Part shown: in pieces, positions 36,895 through 49,458 of the stretch
How positions within the stretch are numbered: the first letter of the stretch is position 1
How the letters are laid out: every line of letters starts with the position of its first letter
Source of the DNA: Hydractinia symbiolongicarpus
Lineage: Eukaryota; Cnidaria; Hydrozoa; Anthoathecata; Hydractiniidae
DNA: 64,000 bases
Assembly: GCF_029227915.1 (NCBI RefSeq)
Contig: NC_079875.1
Location: forward strand, 20,951,001-21,015,000
Reading direction: 5' to 3'
Position numbers and translations under genes: made by a program
Notes under the pieces: model-generated
The model's input: only the letters and a program-made list of their open reading frames with translations
The model's database searches: none
Told to the model about the DNA's origin: nothing

Positions 36895-38990
36895 GCACGT
36901 AGTTAAGAGTGTTCTAAGGCAACGGCGCTAATGAAAACGACTTGGGACGTTGTAGCGCATTGAGAATGGAACGACTAGTCCAATGGTAACTTGTCCAGGC
37001 AGATGGAAACACGTGATTTACGTGCGAGGCCTTTATTAGACTGCAAAAGGCCATATTACAGCCTTTAAAGGACTGTGCACGTAGTTAAGAGTGTTCTAAG
37101 GCGACGGCGCTAATGAAAGCGAACTTGGACGTTGTAGCGCATTGAGACTGGAAGGACTAGTCCAATGGTAACCTGCGCAGGCAGATAGAACCACGTGATT
37201 TACGTGCGAGGTCTTTATTAGACTGCAAAAGGCCATATTACAGCCTTTATAGGACGATGCACGTAGTTAAGCGTGTTCTAAAGCGATGGCGCTAATGAAA
37301 ACGACTTGGGACGTTGTAGCGCATTGAGACTGGAAGGACTAGTCGAATGGTAACCTGCGCAGACAGGTGAAGCCACGTGATTTACGTGTTAGACCTTTAT
37401 TAGACTGCAAAAGGTCTTATTACGGCCTTTATAGAACTGTGCACGTAGTTAAGAGTGTTCTAAGGCCACGGCGCTAATGAAAACGACTTTCGATGATGAA
37501 GCGCATTGAGACTGGAACGACTAGTCCAATTGTAACCTGCGCAGGCAAATGGAACCATGTGATTTACGTGCGAGGCCTTTATTAGGCTGCAAAAGGGCAT
37601 ATCACAGCCTTTATAGGACGATGCACGTAGTTAAGCGTGTTCTAAAACGATGGCGTTAATGAAAACGACTTGGGACGTTGTAGCGCATTGAGACTGGAAG
37701 GACTAGTCGAATGGTAACCTGCGCAGACAGGTGAAGCCACGTGATTTACGTGTTAGACCTTTATTAGACTGCAAAAGGCCTTATTATGGACTTTATAGCA
37801 CTGTGCACGTAGTTAAGAGTGTTCTAAGGCCACGGCGCTAAGGAAAACCACTTGGAACGTTGTAGTGCATTGACAATGGAAGGAATATTCCAATGGTAAC
37901 CGGCGCAGCCATCTAAAATCACTTGATTTACGTGTGCGGCGTTTATTTGACTGCAAAAGGCCATATTACAGCCTTTATAGGACTGTGCACGTAGTTAAGA
38001 GTGTTGTAAGGTAACGGCGCTAATGAAAGCGACTTTCGACGATGTAGCGCATTGAGACTGGAACGACTAGTCCAATGGTAATCGGCGCAGGCAGCTGAAA
38101 CCGCGTGATTCACGTGTTAGGCCTTTATTAGACTGCAAAAGGCCATATTACAGCCTTTATGGGACTGTGCACGTAGTTAAGAGTGTTCTAAGGCAATGGC
38201 GCTAATGAAAGCGACCTTGGCCGTTGTAGCGCATTGAGACTGGAACGACTAGTCCAATGGCAACCTGCGCAGGCATCTGAAACCGCTTGATTCAAGTGTG
38301 CGTCCTTTATTAGACTGTAAAAGGCCATATTACGGTCTTTATAGCACTGTGCACGTAGGTAAGAGTGTTCTAAGGCGACGGCGCTAATGAAAGCGACTGT
38401 GGACGATATAGTGCATTGAGATTGGAACGACTAGTCCAATGGTAACCTGCGCAGGCAAATGGAACCATGTGATTTACGTGCGAGGCCTTTATTAGGCTGC
38501 AAAAGAGCATATCACAGCCTTTGTAGGACTGTGCACGTAGTTAAGAGTGTTCTAAGGCAACGGCGCTAATGAAAACGACTTGGGACGTTGTAGCGCATTG
38601 AGAATGGAACGACTAGTCCAATGGTAACTTGTCCAGGCAGATGGAAACACGTGATTTACGTGTGAGGCCTTTATTAGACTGCAAAAGGCCATATTACAGC
38701 CTTTAAAGGACTGTGCACGTAGTTAAGAGTGTTCTAAGGCGACGGCGCTAATGAAAGCGAACTTGGACGTTGTAGCGCATTGAGACTGGAAGGACTAGTC
38801 CAATGGTAACCTGCGCAGGCAGATAGAACCACGTGATTTACATGCAAGGTCTTTATTAGACTGCAAAAGGCCATATTACAGCCTTTATAGGACGATGCAC
38901 GTAGTTAAGCGTGTTCTAAAGCGATGGCGCTAATGAAAACGACTTAGGACGTTGTAGCGCATTGAGACTGGAAGGACTAGTCGAATGGTA
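36895..38990 (-). repeat. Domain B segment duplicated at 52,190-54,285
   Basis: A stretch of about 2.1 kb is collinear with 52,190-54,285 at an offset of 15,295. Shared rare variants include CCAATTGTAACC (37,527 and 52,822) and CTTGGCCGTTG (38,217 and 53,512). Both ends stop within a monomer, where the variant pattern changes. A related piece with the CTTGGCCGTTG marker also occurs at 36,591. Confidence 0.82.
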
Positions 38991-39494
38991 ACCTGCGCAG
39001 ACAGGTGAAGCCACGTGATTTACGTGTTAGACCTTTATTAGACTGCAAAAGGCCTTATTACGGCCTTTATAGAACTGTGCACGTAGTTAAGAGTGTTCTA
39101 AGGCCACGGCGCTAATGAAAACGACTTTCGATGATGAAGCGCATTGAGACTGGAACGACTAGTCCAATGGTAACCTGCGCAGGCAAATGGAACCATGTGA
39201 TTTACGTGCGAGGCCTTTGTTAGGCTGCAAAAGGGCATATCACAGCCTTTGTAGGACTGTGCACGTAGTTAAGAGTGTTCTAAGGCAACGGCGCTAATGA
39301 AAACGACTTGGGACGTTGTAGCGCATTGAGACTGGAACGACTAGTCCAATGGTAACTTGTCCAGGCAGATGGAACCATGTGATTTACGTGCGAGGCCTTT
39401 ATTAGGCTGCAAAAGGGCATATCACAGCCTTTGTAGGACTGTGCACGTAGTTAAGAGTGTTCTAAGGCAACGGCGCTAATGAAAACGACTTGGG

Positions 39495-42276
39495 ACGTCG
39501 TAGCGCATTGAGACTGGAACGACTAGTCCAATGGTAACTTGTCCAGGCAGATGGAAACATGTGATTTACGTGTTAGACCTTTATTAGACTGCAAAAGGCC
39601 TTATTACGGACTTTATAGCACTGTGCACGTAATTAAGAGTGTTCTAAGGCCACGGCGCTAAGGAAAACCACTTGGAACGTTGTAGTGCATTGACAATGGA
39701 AGGAATATTCCAATGGTAACCGGCGCAGGCATCTAAAACCACTTGATTTACGTGTGCGGCCTTTATTTGACTGCAAAAGGCCATATTACAGCCTTTATAG
39801 GACTGTGCGCGTAGTTAAGAGTGTTGTAAGGCAACGGCGCTAATGAAAGCGACTTTCCACGATGAAGCGCATTGAGACTGGAACGACTAGTCCAATGGTA
39901 ACCTGCGCAGGCAAATAGAACCATGTGATTTACGTGCGAGGCCTTTATTAGGCTGCAAAAGGGCATATCACAGCCTTTGTAGGACTGTGCACGTAGTTAA
40001 GAGTGTTCTAAGGCAACGGCGCTAATGAAAACGACTTGGGACGTTGTAGCGCATTGAGACTGGAACGACTAGTCCAATGGTAACTTGTCCAGGCAGATGG
40101 AACCACGTGATTTACGTGTGAGGCCTTTATTAGACTGCAAAAGGCCTTATTACGGCCTTTATAGCACTGCGCACGTAGTTAAGAGTGTTCTAAGGCCACG
40201 GCGCTAAGGAAAACCACTTGAAACGTTGTAGTGCATTGACAATGGAAGGAATATTCCAATGGTAACCGGCGCTGGCATCTAAAACCACTTGATTTACGTG
40301 TGCGGCTTTTATTTGACTGCAAAAGGCCATATTACAGCCTTTATAGGACTGTGCACGTAGTTAAGAGTGTTGTAAGGCAACGGCGCTAATGAAAGCGACT
40401 TTCGACGATGAAACCCATTGAGACTGGAACGACTAGTTTAATGGTAACTTGTCCAGGCAGATGGAACCACGTAATTTACGTGCGAGGCCTTTATTAGACT
40501 GCAAAAGGCCATATTACAGCCCTTATAGGACAGTGCACGCAGTTAAGGGTGTTCTAAGGCAACGGCGCTAATGATATCGACTTGGGACGTTGTAGCGCAT
40601 TGAGACTGGAACGACTAGTCCAATGGTAACTTGTCCAGGCAGATGGAAACACGTGATTTACGTGTGAGGCCTTTATTAGACTGCAAAAGGCCATATTGCA
40701 GCCTTTAAAGGACTGTGCACGTAGTTAAGAGTGTTCTAAGGCGACAGCGCTAATGAAAACGAACTTGGACGTTGTAGCGCATTGAGACTGGAAGGACTAG
40801 TCCAATGGTAACCTGCGCAGGCAGATAGAACCACGTGATTTACGTGCGAGGTCTTTATTAGACTGCAAAATGCCATATTACAGCCTTTATAGGACGATGC
40901 ACGTAGTTAAGCGTGTTCTAAAGCGACGGCGCTAATGAAAACGACTTGGGACGTCGTAGCGCATTGAGACTGGAACGACTAGTCCAATGGTAACTTGTCC
41001 AGGCAGATGGAAACATGTGATTTACGTGTTAGACCTTTATTAGACTGCAAAAGGCCTTATTACGGACTTTATAGCACTGTGCACGTAATTAAGAGTGTTC
41101 TAAGGCCACGGCGCTAAGGAAAACCACTTGGAACGTTGTAGTGCATTGACAATGGAAGGAATATTCCAATGGTAACCGGCGCAGGCATCTAAAACCACTT
41201 GATTTACGTGTGCGGCCTTTATTTGACTGCAAAAGGCCATATTACAGCCTTTATAGGACTGTGCGCGTAGTTAAGAGTGTTGTAAGGCAACGGCGCTAAT
41301 GAAAGCGACTTTCCACGATGAAGCGCATTGAGACTGGAACGACTAGTCCAATGGTAACCTGCGCAGGCAAATAGAACCATGTGATTTACGTGCGAGGCCT
41401 TTATTAGGCTGCAAAAGGGCATATCACAGCCTTTGTAGGACTGTGCACGTAGTTAAGAGTGTTCTAAGGCAACGGCGCTAATGAAAACGACTTGGGACGT
41501 TGTAGCGCATTGAGACTGGAACGACTAGTCCAATGGTAACTTGTCCAGGCAGATGGAACCACGTGATTTACGTGTGAGGCCTTTATTAGACTGCAAAAGG
41601 CCTTATTACGGCCTTTATAGCACTGCGCACGTAGTTAAGAGTGTTCTAAGGCCACGGCGCTAAGGAAAACCACTTGAAACGTTGTAGTGCATTGACAATG
41701 GAAGGAATATTCCAATGGTAACCGGCGCTGGCATCTAAAACCACTTGATTTACGTGTGCGGCTTTTATTTGACTGCAAAAGGCCATATTACAGCCTTTAT
41801 AGGACTGTGCACGTAGTTAAGAGTGTTGTAAGGCAACGGCGCTAATGAAAGCGACTTTCGACGATGAAACCCATTGAGACTGGAACGACTAGTTTAATGG
41901 TAACTTGTCCAGGCAGATGGAACCACGTAATTTACGTGCGAGGCCTTTATTAGACTGCAAAAGGCCATATTACAGCCCTTATAGGACAGTGCACGCAGTT
42001 AAGGGTGTTCTAAGGCAACGGCGCTAATGATATCGACTTGGGACGTTGTAGCGCATTGAGACTGGAACGACTAGTCCAATGGTAACTTGTCCAGGCAGAT
42101 GGAAACACGTGATTTACGTATGAGGCCTTTATTAGACTGCAAAAGGCCATATTGCAGCCTTTAAAGGACTGTGCACGTAGTTAAGAGTGTTCTAAGGCGA
42201 CAGCGCTAATGAAAACGAACTTGGACGTTGTAGCGCATTGAGACTGGAAGGACTAGTCCAATGGTAACCTGCGCAG
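39495..42276 (-). repeat. Tandem duplication of a 1456-bp block (8 monomers)
   Basis: 39,495-40,950 and 40,951-42,276 match at an offset of exactly 8x182. Both contain GACGTCG, CACGTAATTAAGAG, the GGCGCTGGCATC variant and TGATATCGACTTGGG. One difference seen is TTTACGTG against TTTACGTA near 42,120. Much of the same block recurs around 54,500-55,950. Confidence 0.87.
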
Positions 42277-43447
42277 ACAGGTGAAGCCACGTGATTTACG
42301 TGTTAGACCTTTATTAGACTGCAAAAGGCCTTATTACGGACTTTATAGCACTGTGCACGTAGTTAAGAGTGTTCTAAGGCCACGGCGCTAAGGAAAACCA
42401 CTTGGAACGTTGTAGTGCATTGACAATGGAAGGAATATTCCAATGGTAACCGGCGCAGGCATCTAAAACCACTTGATTTACGTGTGCGGCCTTTATTTGA
42501 CTGCAAAAGGCCATATTACAGCCTTTATAGGACTGTGCGCGTAGTTAAGAGTGTTGTAAGGCAACGGCGCTAATGAAAGCGACTTTCCACGATGAAGCGC
42601 ATTGAGACTGGAACGACTAGTCCAATGGTAACCTGCGCAGGCAAATAGAACCATGTGATTTACGTGCGAGGCCTTTATTAGGCTGCAAAAGGGCATATCA
42701 CAGCCTTTGTAGGACTGTGCACGTAGTTAAGAGTGTTCTAAGGCAACGGCGCTAATGAAAACGACTTGGGACGTTGTAGCGCATTGAGACTGGAACGACT
42801 AGTCCAATGGTAACCTGCGCAGACAGGTGAAGCCACGTGATTTACGTGTTAGACCTTTATTAGACTGCAAAAGGCCTTATTACGGACTTTATAGCACTGT
42901 GCACGTAGTTAAGAGTGTTCTAAGGCCACGGCGCTAAGGAAAACCACTTGGAACGTTGTAGTGCATTGACAATGGAAGGAATATTCCAATGGTAACCGGC
43001 GCAGGCATCTAAAACCACTTGATTTACGTGTGCGGCCTTTATTTGACTGCAAAAGGCCATATTACAGCCTTTATAGGACTGTGCGCGTAGTTAAGAGTGT
43101 TGTAAGGCAACGGCGCTAATGAAAGCGACTTTCCACGATGAAGCGCATTGAGACTGGAACGACTAGTCCAATGGTAACCTGCGCAGGCAAATAGAACCAT
43201 GTGATTTACGTGCGAGGCCTTTATTAGGCTGCAAAAGGGCATATCACAGCCTTTGTAGGACTGTGCACGTAGTTAAGAGTGTTCTAAGGCAACGGCGCTA
43301 ATGAAAACGACTTGGGACGTTGTAGCGCATTGAAACTGGAACGACTAGTCCAATGGTAACTTGTCCAGGCAGATGGAACCACGTGATTTACGTGTGAGGC
43401 CTTTATTAGACTGCAAAAGGCCTTATTACGGCCTTTATAGCACTGCG

Positions 43448-44506
43448 CACGTAGTTAAGAGTGTTGTAAGGCAACGGCGCTAACGAGAACGACTTGGGAC
43501 GTTGTAGCGCATTGAGACTGGAACGACTAGTCCAATGGTAATCGGCGCAGGCAGCTGAAACCGCGTGATTCACGTGTTAGGCCTTTATTAGACTGCAAAA
43601 GGCCATATTACAGCCTTTATGGGACTGTGCACGTAGTTAAGAGTGTTCTAAGGCAATGGCGCTAATGAAAGCGACCTTAGACGTTGTAGCGCATTGAGAC
43701 TGGAACGACTAGTCCAATGGTAACCTGCGCAGGCATCTGAAACCGCTTGATTTAAGTGTGCGTCCTTTATTAGACTGCAAAAGGCCATATTACGGTCTTT
43801 ATAGCACTGTGCACGTAGGTAAGAGTGTTCTAAGGCGACGGCGCTAATGAAAGCGACTTTGGACGATATAGTGCATTGAGATTGGAACGACTAGTCCAAT
43901 GGTAACCTGCGCAGGCAAATGGAACCATGTGATTTACGTGCGAGGCCTTTATTAGGCTACAAAAGGGCATATCACAGCCTTTGTACGACTGTGCACGTAG
44001 TTAAGAGTGTTGTAAGGCAACGGCGCTAATGAAAACGACTTGGGACGTTGTAGCGCATTGAGACTGGAACGACTAGTCCAATGGTAACTTGTCCAGGCAG
44101 ATGGAAACACGTGATTTACGTGTGAGGCCTTAATTAGACTGCAAAAGGCCATATTGCGGCCTTTAAAGGACTGTGCACGTAGTTAAGAGTGTTCTAAGAC
44201 GACGGCGCTAATGATAGCGAACTTGGACGTTGTAGCGCATTGAGACTGGAAGGACTAGTCCAATGGTAACCTGCGCAGGCAGATAGAACCACGTGATTTA
44301 CGTGCAAGGTCTTTATTAGACTGCAAAAGGCCATATTACAGCCTTTATAGGACGATGCACGTAGTTAAGCGTGTTCTAAAGCGACGGCGCTAATGAAAAC
44401 GACTTGGGACGTTGTAGCGCATTGAGACTGGAAGGGCTAGTCGAATGGTAACCTGCGCAGACAGGTGAAGCCACGTGATTTACGTGTTAGACCATTATTA
44501 GACTGC
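43448..44506 (-). repeat. Domain B dispersed segment, copy 2 of 4 (partial)
   Basis: This matches 33,991-35,049. It ends at an in-phase jump near 44,506, where GACTGCGAAAGGGC fuses two monomer types. Confidence 0.84.
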
Positions 44507-45431
44507 GAAAGGGCATATCACAGCCTTTGTAGGACTGTGCACGTAGTTAAGAGTGTTCTAAGGCAACGGCGCTAATCAAAAACGACTTGGGACGTTGTAG
44601 CACATTGAGACTGGAACGACTAGTCCAATGGTAACTTGTCCAGGCAGATGGAACCACGTGATTTACGTGTGAGGCCTTTATTAAACTGCAAAAGGCCATA
44701 TTACAGCCTTTATAGGACTGTGCGCGTAGTTAAGAGTGTTGTAAGGCAACGGCGCTAATGAAAGCGACTTTCCACGATGAAGCGCATTGAGACAGGAACG
44801 ACTAGTCCAATGGTAACTTGTCCAGGCAGATGGAACCACGTGATTTACGTGTGAGGCCTTTATTAGACTGCAAAAGGCCTTATTACGGCCTTTATAGCAC
44901 TGCGCACGTAGTTAAGAGTGTTCTAAGGCCACGGCGCTAAGGAAAACCACTTGAAACGTTGTAGTGCATTGACAATGGAAGGAATATTCCAATGGTAACC
45001 GGCGCAGGCATCTAAAACCACTTGATTTACGTGTGCGGCCTTTATTTGACTGCAAAAGGCCATATTACAGCCTTTATAGGACTGTGCGCGTAGTTAAGAG
45101 TGTTGTAAGGCAACGGCGCTAATGAAAGCGACTTTCCACGATGAAGTGCATTGAGACTGGAACGACTAGTCCAATGGTAACCTGCGCAGGCAAATAGAAC
45201 CATGTGATTTACGTGCGAGGCCTTTATTAGGCTGCAAAAGGGCATATCACAGCCTTTGTAGGACTGTGCACGTAGTTAAGAGTGTTCTAAGGCAACGGCG
45301 CTAATGAAAACGACTTGGGACGTTGTAGCGCATTGAGACTGGAACGACTAGTCCAATGGTAACTTGTCCAGGCAGATGGAACCACGTGATTCACGTGTGA
45401 GGCCTTTATTAGACTGCAAAAGGCCTTATTA

Positions 45432-47093
45432 CGGCCTTTATGGGACTGTGCACGTAGTTAAGAGTGTTCTAAGGCAATGGCGCTAATGAAAGCGACCTTA
45501 GACCTTGTAGCGCATTGAGACTGGAACGACTAGTCCAATGGTAACCTGCGCAGGCATCTGAAACCGCTTGATTTAAGTGTGCGTCCTTTATTAGACTGCA
45601 AAAGGCCATATTACGGTCTTTATAGCACTGTGCACGTAGGTAAGAGTGTTCTAAGGCGACGGCGCTAATGAAAGCGACTTTGGACGATATAGTGCATTGA
45701 GATTGGAACGACTAGTCCAATGGTAACCTGCGCAGGCAAATGGAACCATGTGATTTACGTGCGAGGCCTTTATTAGGCTACAAAAGGGCATATCACAGCC
45801 TTTGTAGGACTGTGCACGTAGTTAAGAGTGTTGTAAGGCAACGGCGCTAATGAAAACGACTTGGGACGTTGTAGCGCATTGAGACTGGAACGACTAGTCC
45901 AATGGTAACTTGTCCAGGCAGATGGAAACACGTGATTTACGTGTGAGGCCTTAATTAGACTGCAAAAGGCCATATTGCGGCCTTTAAAGGACTGTGCACG
46001 TAGTTAAGAGTGTTCTAAGACGACGGCGCTAATGATAGCGAACTTGGACGTTGTAGCGCATTGAGACTGGAAGGACTAGTCCAATGGTAACCTGCGCAGG
46101 CAGATAGAACCACGTGATTTACGTGCAAGGTCTTTATTAGACTGCAAAAGGCCATATTACAGCCTTTATAGGACGATGCACGTAGTTAAGCGTGTTCTAA
46201 AGCGACGGCGCTAATGAAAACGACTTGGGACGTTGTAGCGCATTGAGACTGGAAGGGCTAGTCGAATGATGACCTGCGCAGACAGGTGAAGCCACGTGAT
46301 TTACGTGTTAGACCATTATTAGACTGCAAAAGGCCTTATTACGGACTTTATAGCACTGTGCACGTAGTTAAGAGTGTTCTAAGGCCACGGCGCTAAGGAA
46401 AACCACTTGGAACGTTGTAGTGCATTGACAATGGAAGGAATATTCCAATGGTAACCGGCGCAGGCATCTAAAACCACTTGACTTAAGTGTGCAGCCTTTA
46501 TTTGACTGCAAAAGGCCATATTACAGCCTTTATAGGACTGTGCGCGTAGTTAAGAGTGTTGTAAGGCAACGGCGCTAATGAAAGCGACTTTCGACGATGA
46601 AGCGCATTGAGACTGGAACGACTAGTCCAATGGTAACCTGCGCAGGCAAATAGAACCATGTGATTTACGTGCGAGGCCTTTATTAGGCTGCAAAAGGGCA
46701 TATCACAGCCTTTGTAGGACTGTGCACGTAGTTAAGAGTGTTCTAAGGCAACGGCGCTAATCAAAAACGACTTGGGACGTTGTAGCACATTGAGACTGGA
46801 ACGACTAGTCCAATGGTAACTTGTCCAGGCAGATGGAACCACGTGATTTACGTGTGAGGCCTTTATTAAACTGCAAAAGGCCATATTACAGCCTTTAAAG
46901 GACTGTGCACGTAGTTAAGAGTGTTCTAAGGCGACGGCGCTAATGAAAGCGAACTTGGACGTTGTAGCGCATTGAGACTGGAAGGACTAGTCCAATGGTA
47001 ACCTGCGCAAGCAGATAGAACCACGTGATTTACGTGCGAGGCCTTTATTAGACTGCAAAAGGCCATATTACAGCCGTTATAGGACTGTGCACG
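45432..47093 (-). repeat. Domain B dispersed segment, copy 3 of 4
   Basis: This matches 34,154-35,815 and, over a longer stretch (45,432-47,655), also 49,622-51,845 at an offset of 4190. The longer match shows copies 3 and 4 share a more recent origin than either does with copy 1. Confidence 0.85.
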
Positions 47094-48747
47094 CAGTTAA
47101 GGGTGTTGTAAGGGTAACGGCGCTAATGAAATCGACTTGGAATGTTGTAGCGTATTGAGACTGGATGGACTAGTCGAATGGTAACCTACGCAGACAGGTG
47201 AAACCTCGTGATTTACGTGTTAGACCTTTATTAGACTGCAAAAGGCCTTATTACGGCCTTTATAGCACTGCGCACGTAGTTAAGAGTGTTCTAAGGCCAC
47301 GGCGCTAACGAAAACCACTTGGAACGTTGTAGTGCATTGACAATGGAAGGAATAGTCCAATGGTAACCGGCGCAGGCATCTAAAACCACTTGATATAAGT
47401 GTGCGGCTTTTATTTGACTGCAAAAGGCCATATTACAGCCTTTATAGGACTGTGCACGTAGTTAAGAGTGTTGTAAGGCAACGGCGCTAATGAAAGCGAC
47501 TTTCGACGATGAAACCCATTGAGACTGGAACGACTAGTTCAATGGTAACTTGTCCAGGCAGATGGAAACACGTGATTTACGTGTGAGGCCTTTATTAGAC
47601 TGCAAAAGGCCATATTGCAGCCTTTAAAGGACTGTGCACGTAGTTAAGAGTGTTGTAAGGCAACGGCGCTAATGAAAGCGACTTTCGACGATGAAGCGCA
47701 TTGAGACTGGAACGACTAGTCCAATGATAACCTGCGCAGGCAAATAGAACCATGTGATTTACGTGCGAGGCCTTTATTAGGCTGCAAAAGGGCATATCAC
47801 AGCCTTTGTAGGACTGTGCACGTAGTTAAGAGTGTTCTAAGGCAACGGCGCTAATCAAAAACGACTTGGGACGTTGTAGCACATTGAGACTGGAACGACT
47901 AGTCCAATGGTAACTTGTCCAGGCAGATGGAACCACGTGATTTACGTGTGAGGCCTTTATTAAACTGCAAAAGGCCATATTACAGCCTTTAAAGGACTGT
48001 GCACGTAGTTAAGAGTGTTCTAAGGCGACGGCGCTAATGAAAGCGAACTTGGACGTTGTAGCGCATTGAGACTGGAAGGACTAGTCCAATGGTAACCTGC
48101 GCAAGCAGATAGAACCACGTGATTTACGTGCGAGGCCTTTATTAGACTGCAAAAGGCCATATTACAGCCGTTATAGGACTGTGCACGCAGTTAAGGGTGT
48201 TGTAAGGGTAACGGCGCTAATGAAATCGACTTGGAATGTTGTAGCGTATTGAGACTGGATGGACTAGTCGAATGGTAACCTACGCAGACAGGTGAAACCT
48301 CGTGATTTACGTGTTAGACCTTTATTAGACTGCAAAAGGCCTTATTACGGCCTTTATAGCACTGCGCACGTAGTTAAGAGTGTTCTAAGGCCACGGCGCT
48401 AACGAAAACCACTTGGAACGTTGTAGTGCATTGACAATGGAAGGAATAGTCCAATGGTAACCGGCGCAGGCATCTAAAACCACTTGATATAAGTGTGCGG
48501 CTTTTATTTGACTGCAAAAGGCCATATTACAGCCTTTATAGGACTGTGCACGTAGTTAAGAGTGTTGTAAGGCAACGGCGCTAATGAAAGCGACTTTCGA
48601 CGATGAAACCCATTGAGACTGGAACGACTAGTTCAATGGTAACTTGTCCAGGCAGATGGAAACACGTGATTTACGTGTGAGGCCTTTATTAGACTGCAAA
48701 AGGCCATATTGCAGCCTTTAAAGGACTGTGCACGTAGTTAAGAGTGT
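46552..48747 (-). repeat. Tandem duplication of a 1094-bp block (6 monomers)
   Basis: 46,552-47,645 and 47,646-48,747 match at an offset of 6x182+2. The two extra bases come from AATCAAAAACG and GTAAGGGTAACGG, each one base longer than usual. Both copies carry ATGGAAGGAATAGTCC, a form intermediate between the type-4 and common palindromes. Confidence 0.86.
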
Positions 48748-49458
48748 TCTAAGGCGACTGCGCTAATGAAAGCGACTTTCCACGATGAAGCGCATTGAGA
48801 CTGGAACGACTAGTCCAATGGTAACCTGCGCAGGCAAATAGAACCATGTGATTTACGTGCGAGGCCTTTATTAGGCTGCAAAAGGGCATATCACAGCCTT
48901 TGTAGGACTGTGCACGTAGTTAAGAGTGTTCTAAGGCCACGGCGCTAAGGAAAACCACTTGGAACGTTGTAGTGCATTGACAATGGAAGGAATATTCCAA
49001 TGGTAACCGGCGCAGGCATCTAAAACCACTTGATTTACGTGTGCGGCCTTTATTTGACTGCAAAAGGCCATATTACAGCCTTTATAGGACTGTGCGCGTA
49101 GTTAAGAGTGTTGTAAGGCAACGGCGCTAATGAAAGCGACTTTCCACGATGAAGCGCATTGAGACTGGAACGACTAGTCCAATGGTAACCTGCGCAGGCA
49201 AATAGAACCATGTGATTTACGTGCGAGGCCTTTATTAGGCTGCAAAAGGGCATATCACAGCCTTTGTAGGACTGTGCACGTAGTTAAGAGTGTTCTAAGG
49301 CAACGGCGCTAATGAAAACGACTTGGGACGTTGTAGCGCATTGAGACTGGAACGACTAGTCCAATGGTAACTTGTCCAGGCAGATGGAACCACGTGATTT
49401 ACGTGTGAGGCCTTTATTAGACTGCAAAAGGCCTTATTACGGCCTTTATAGCACTGCG

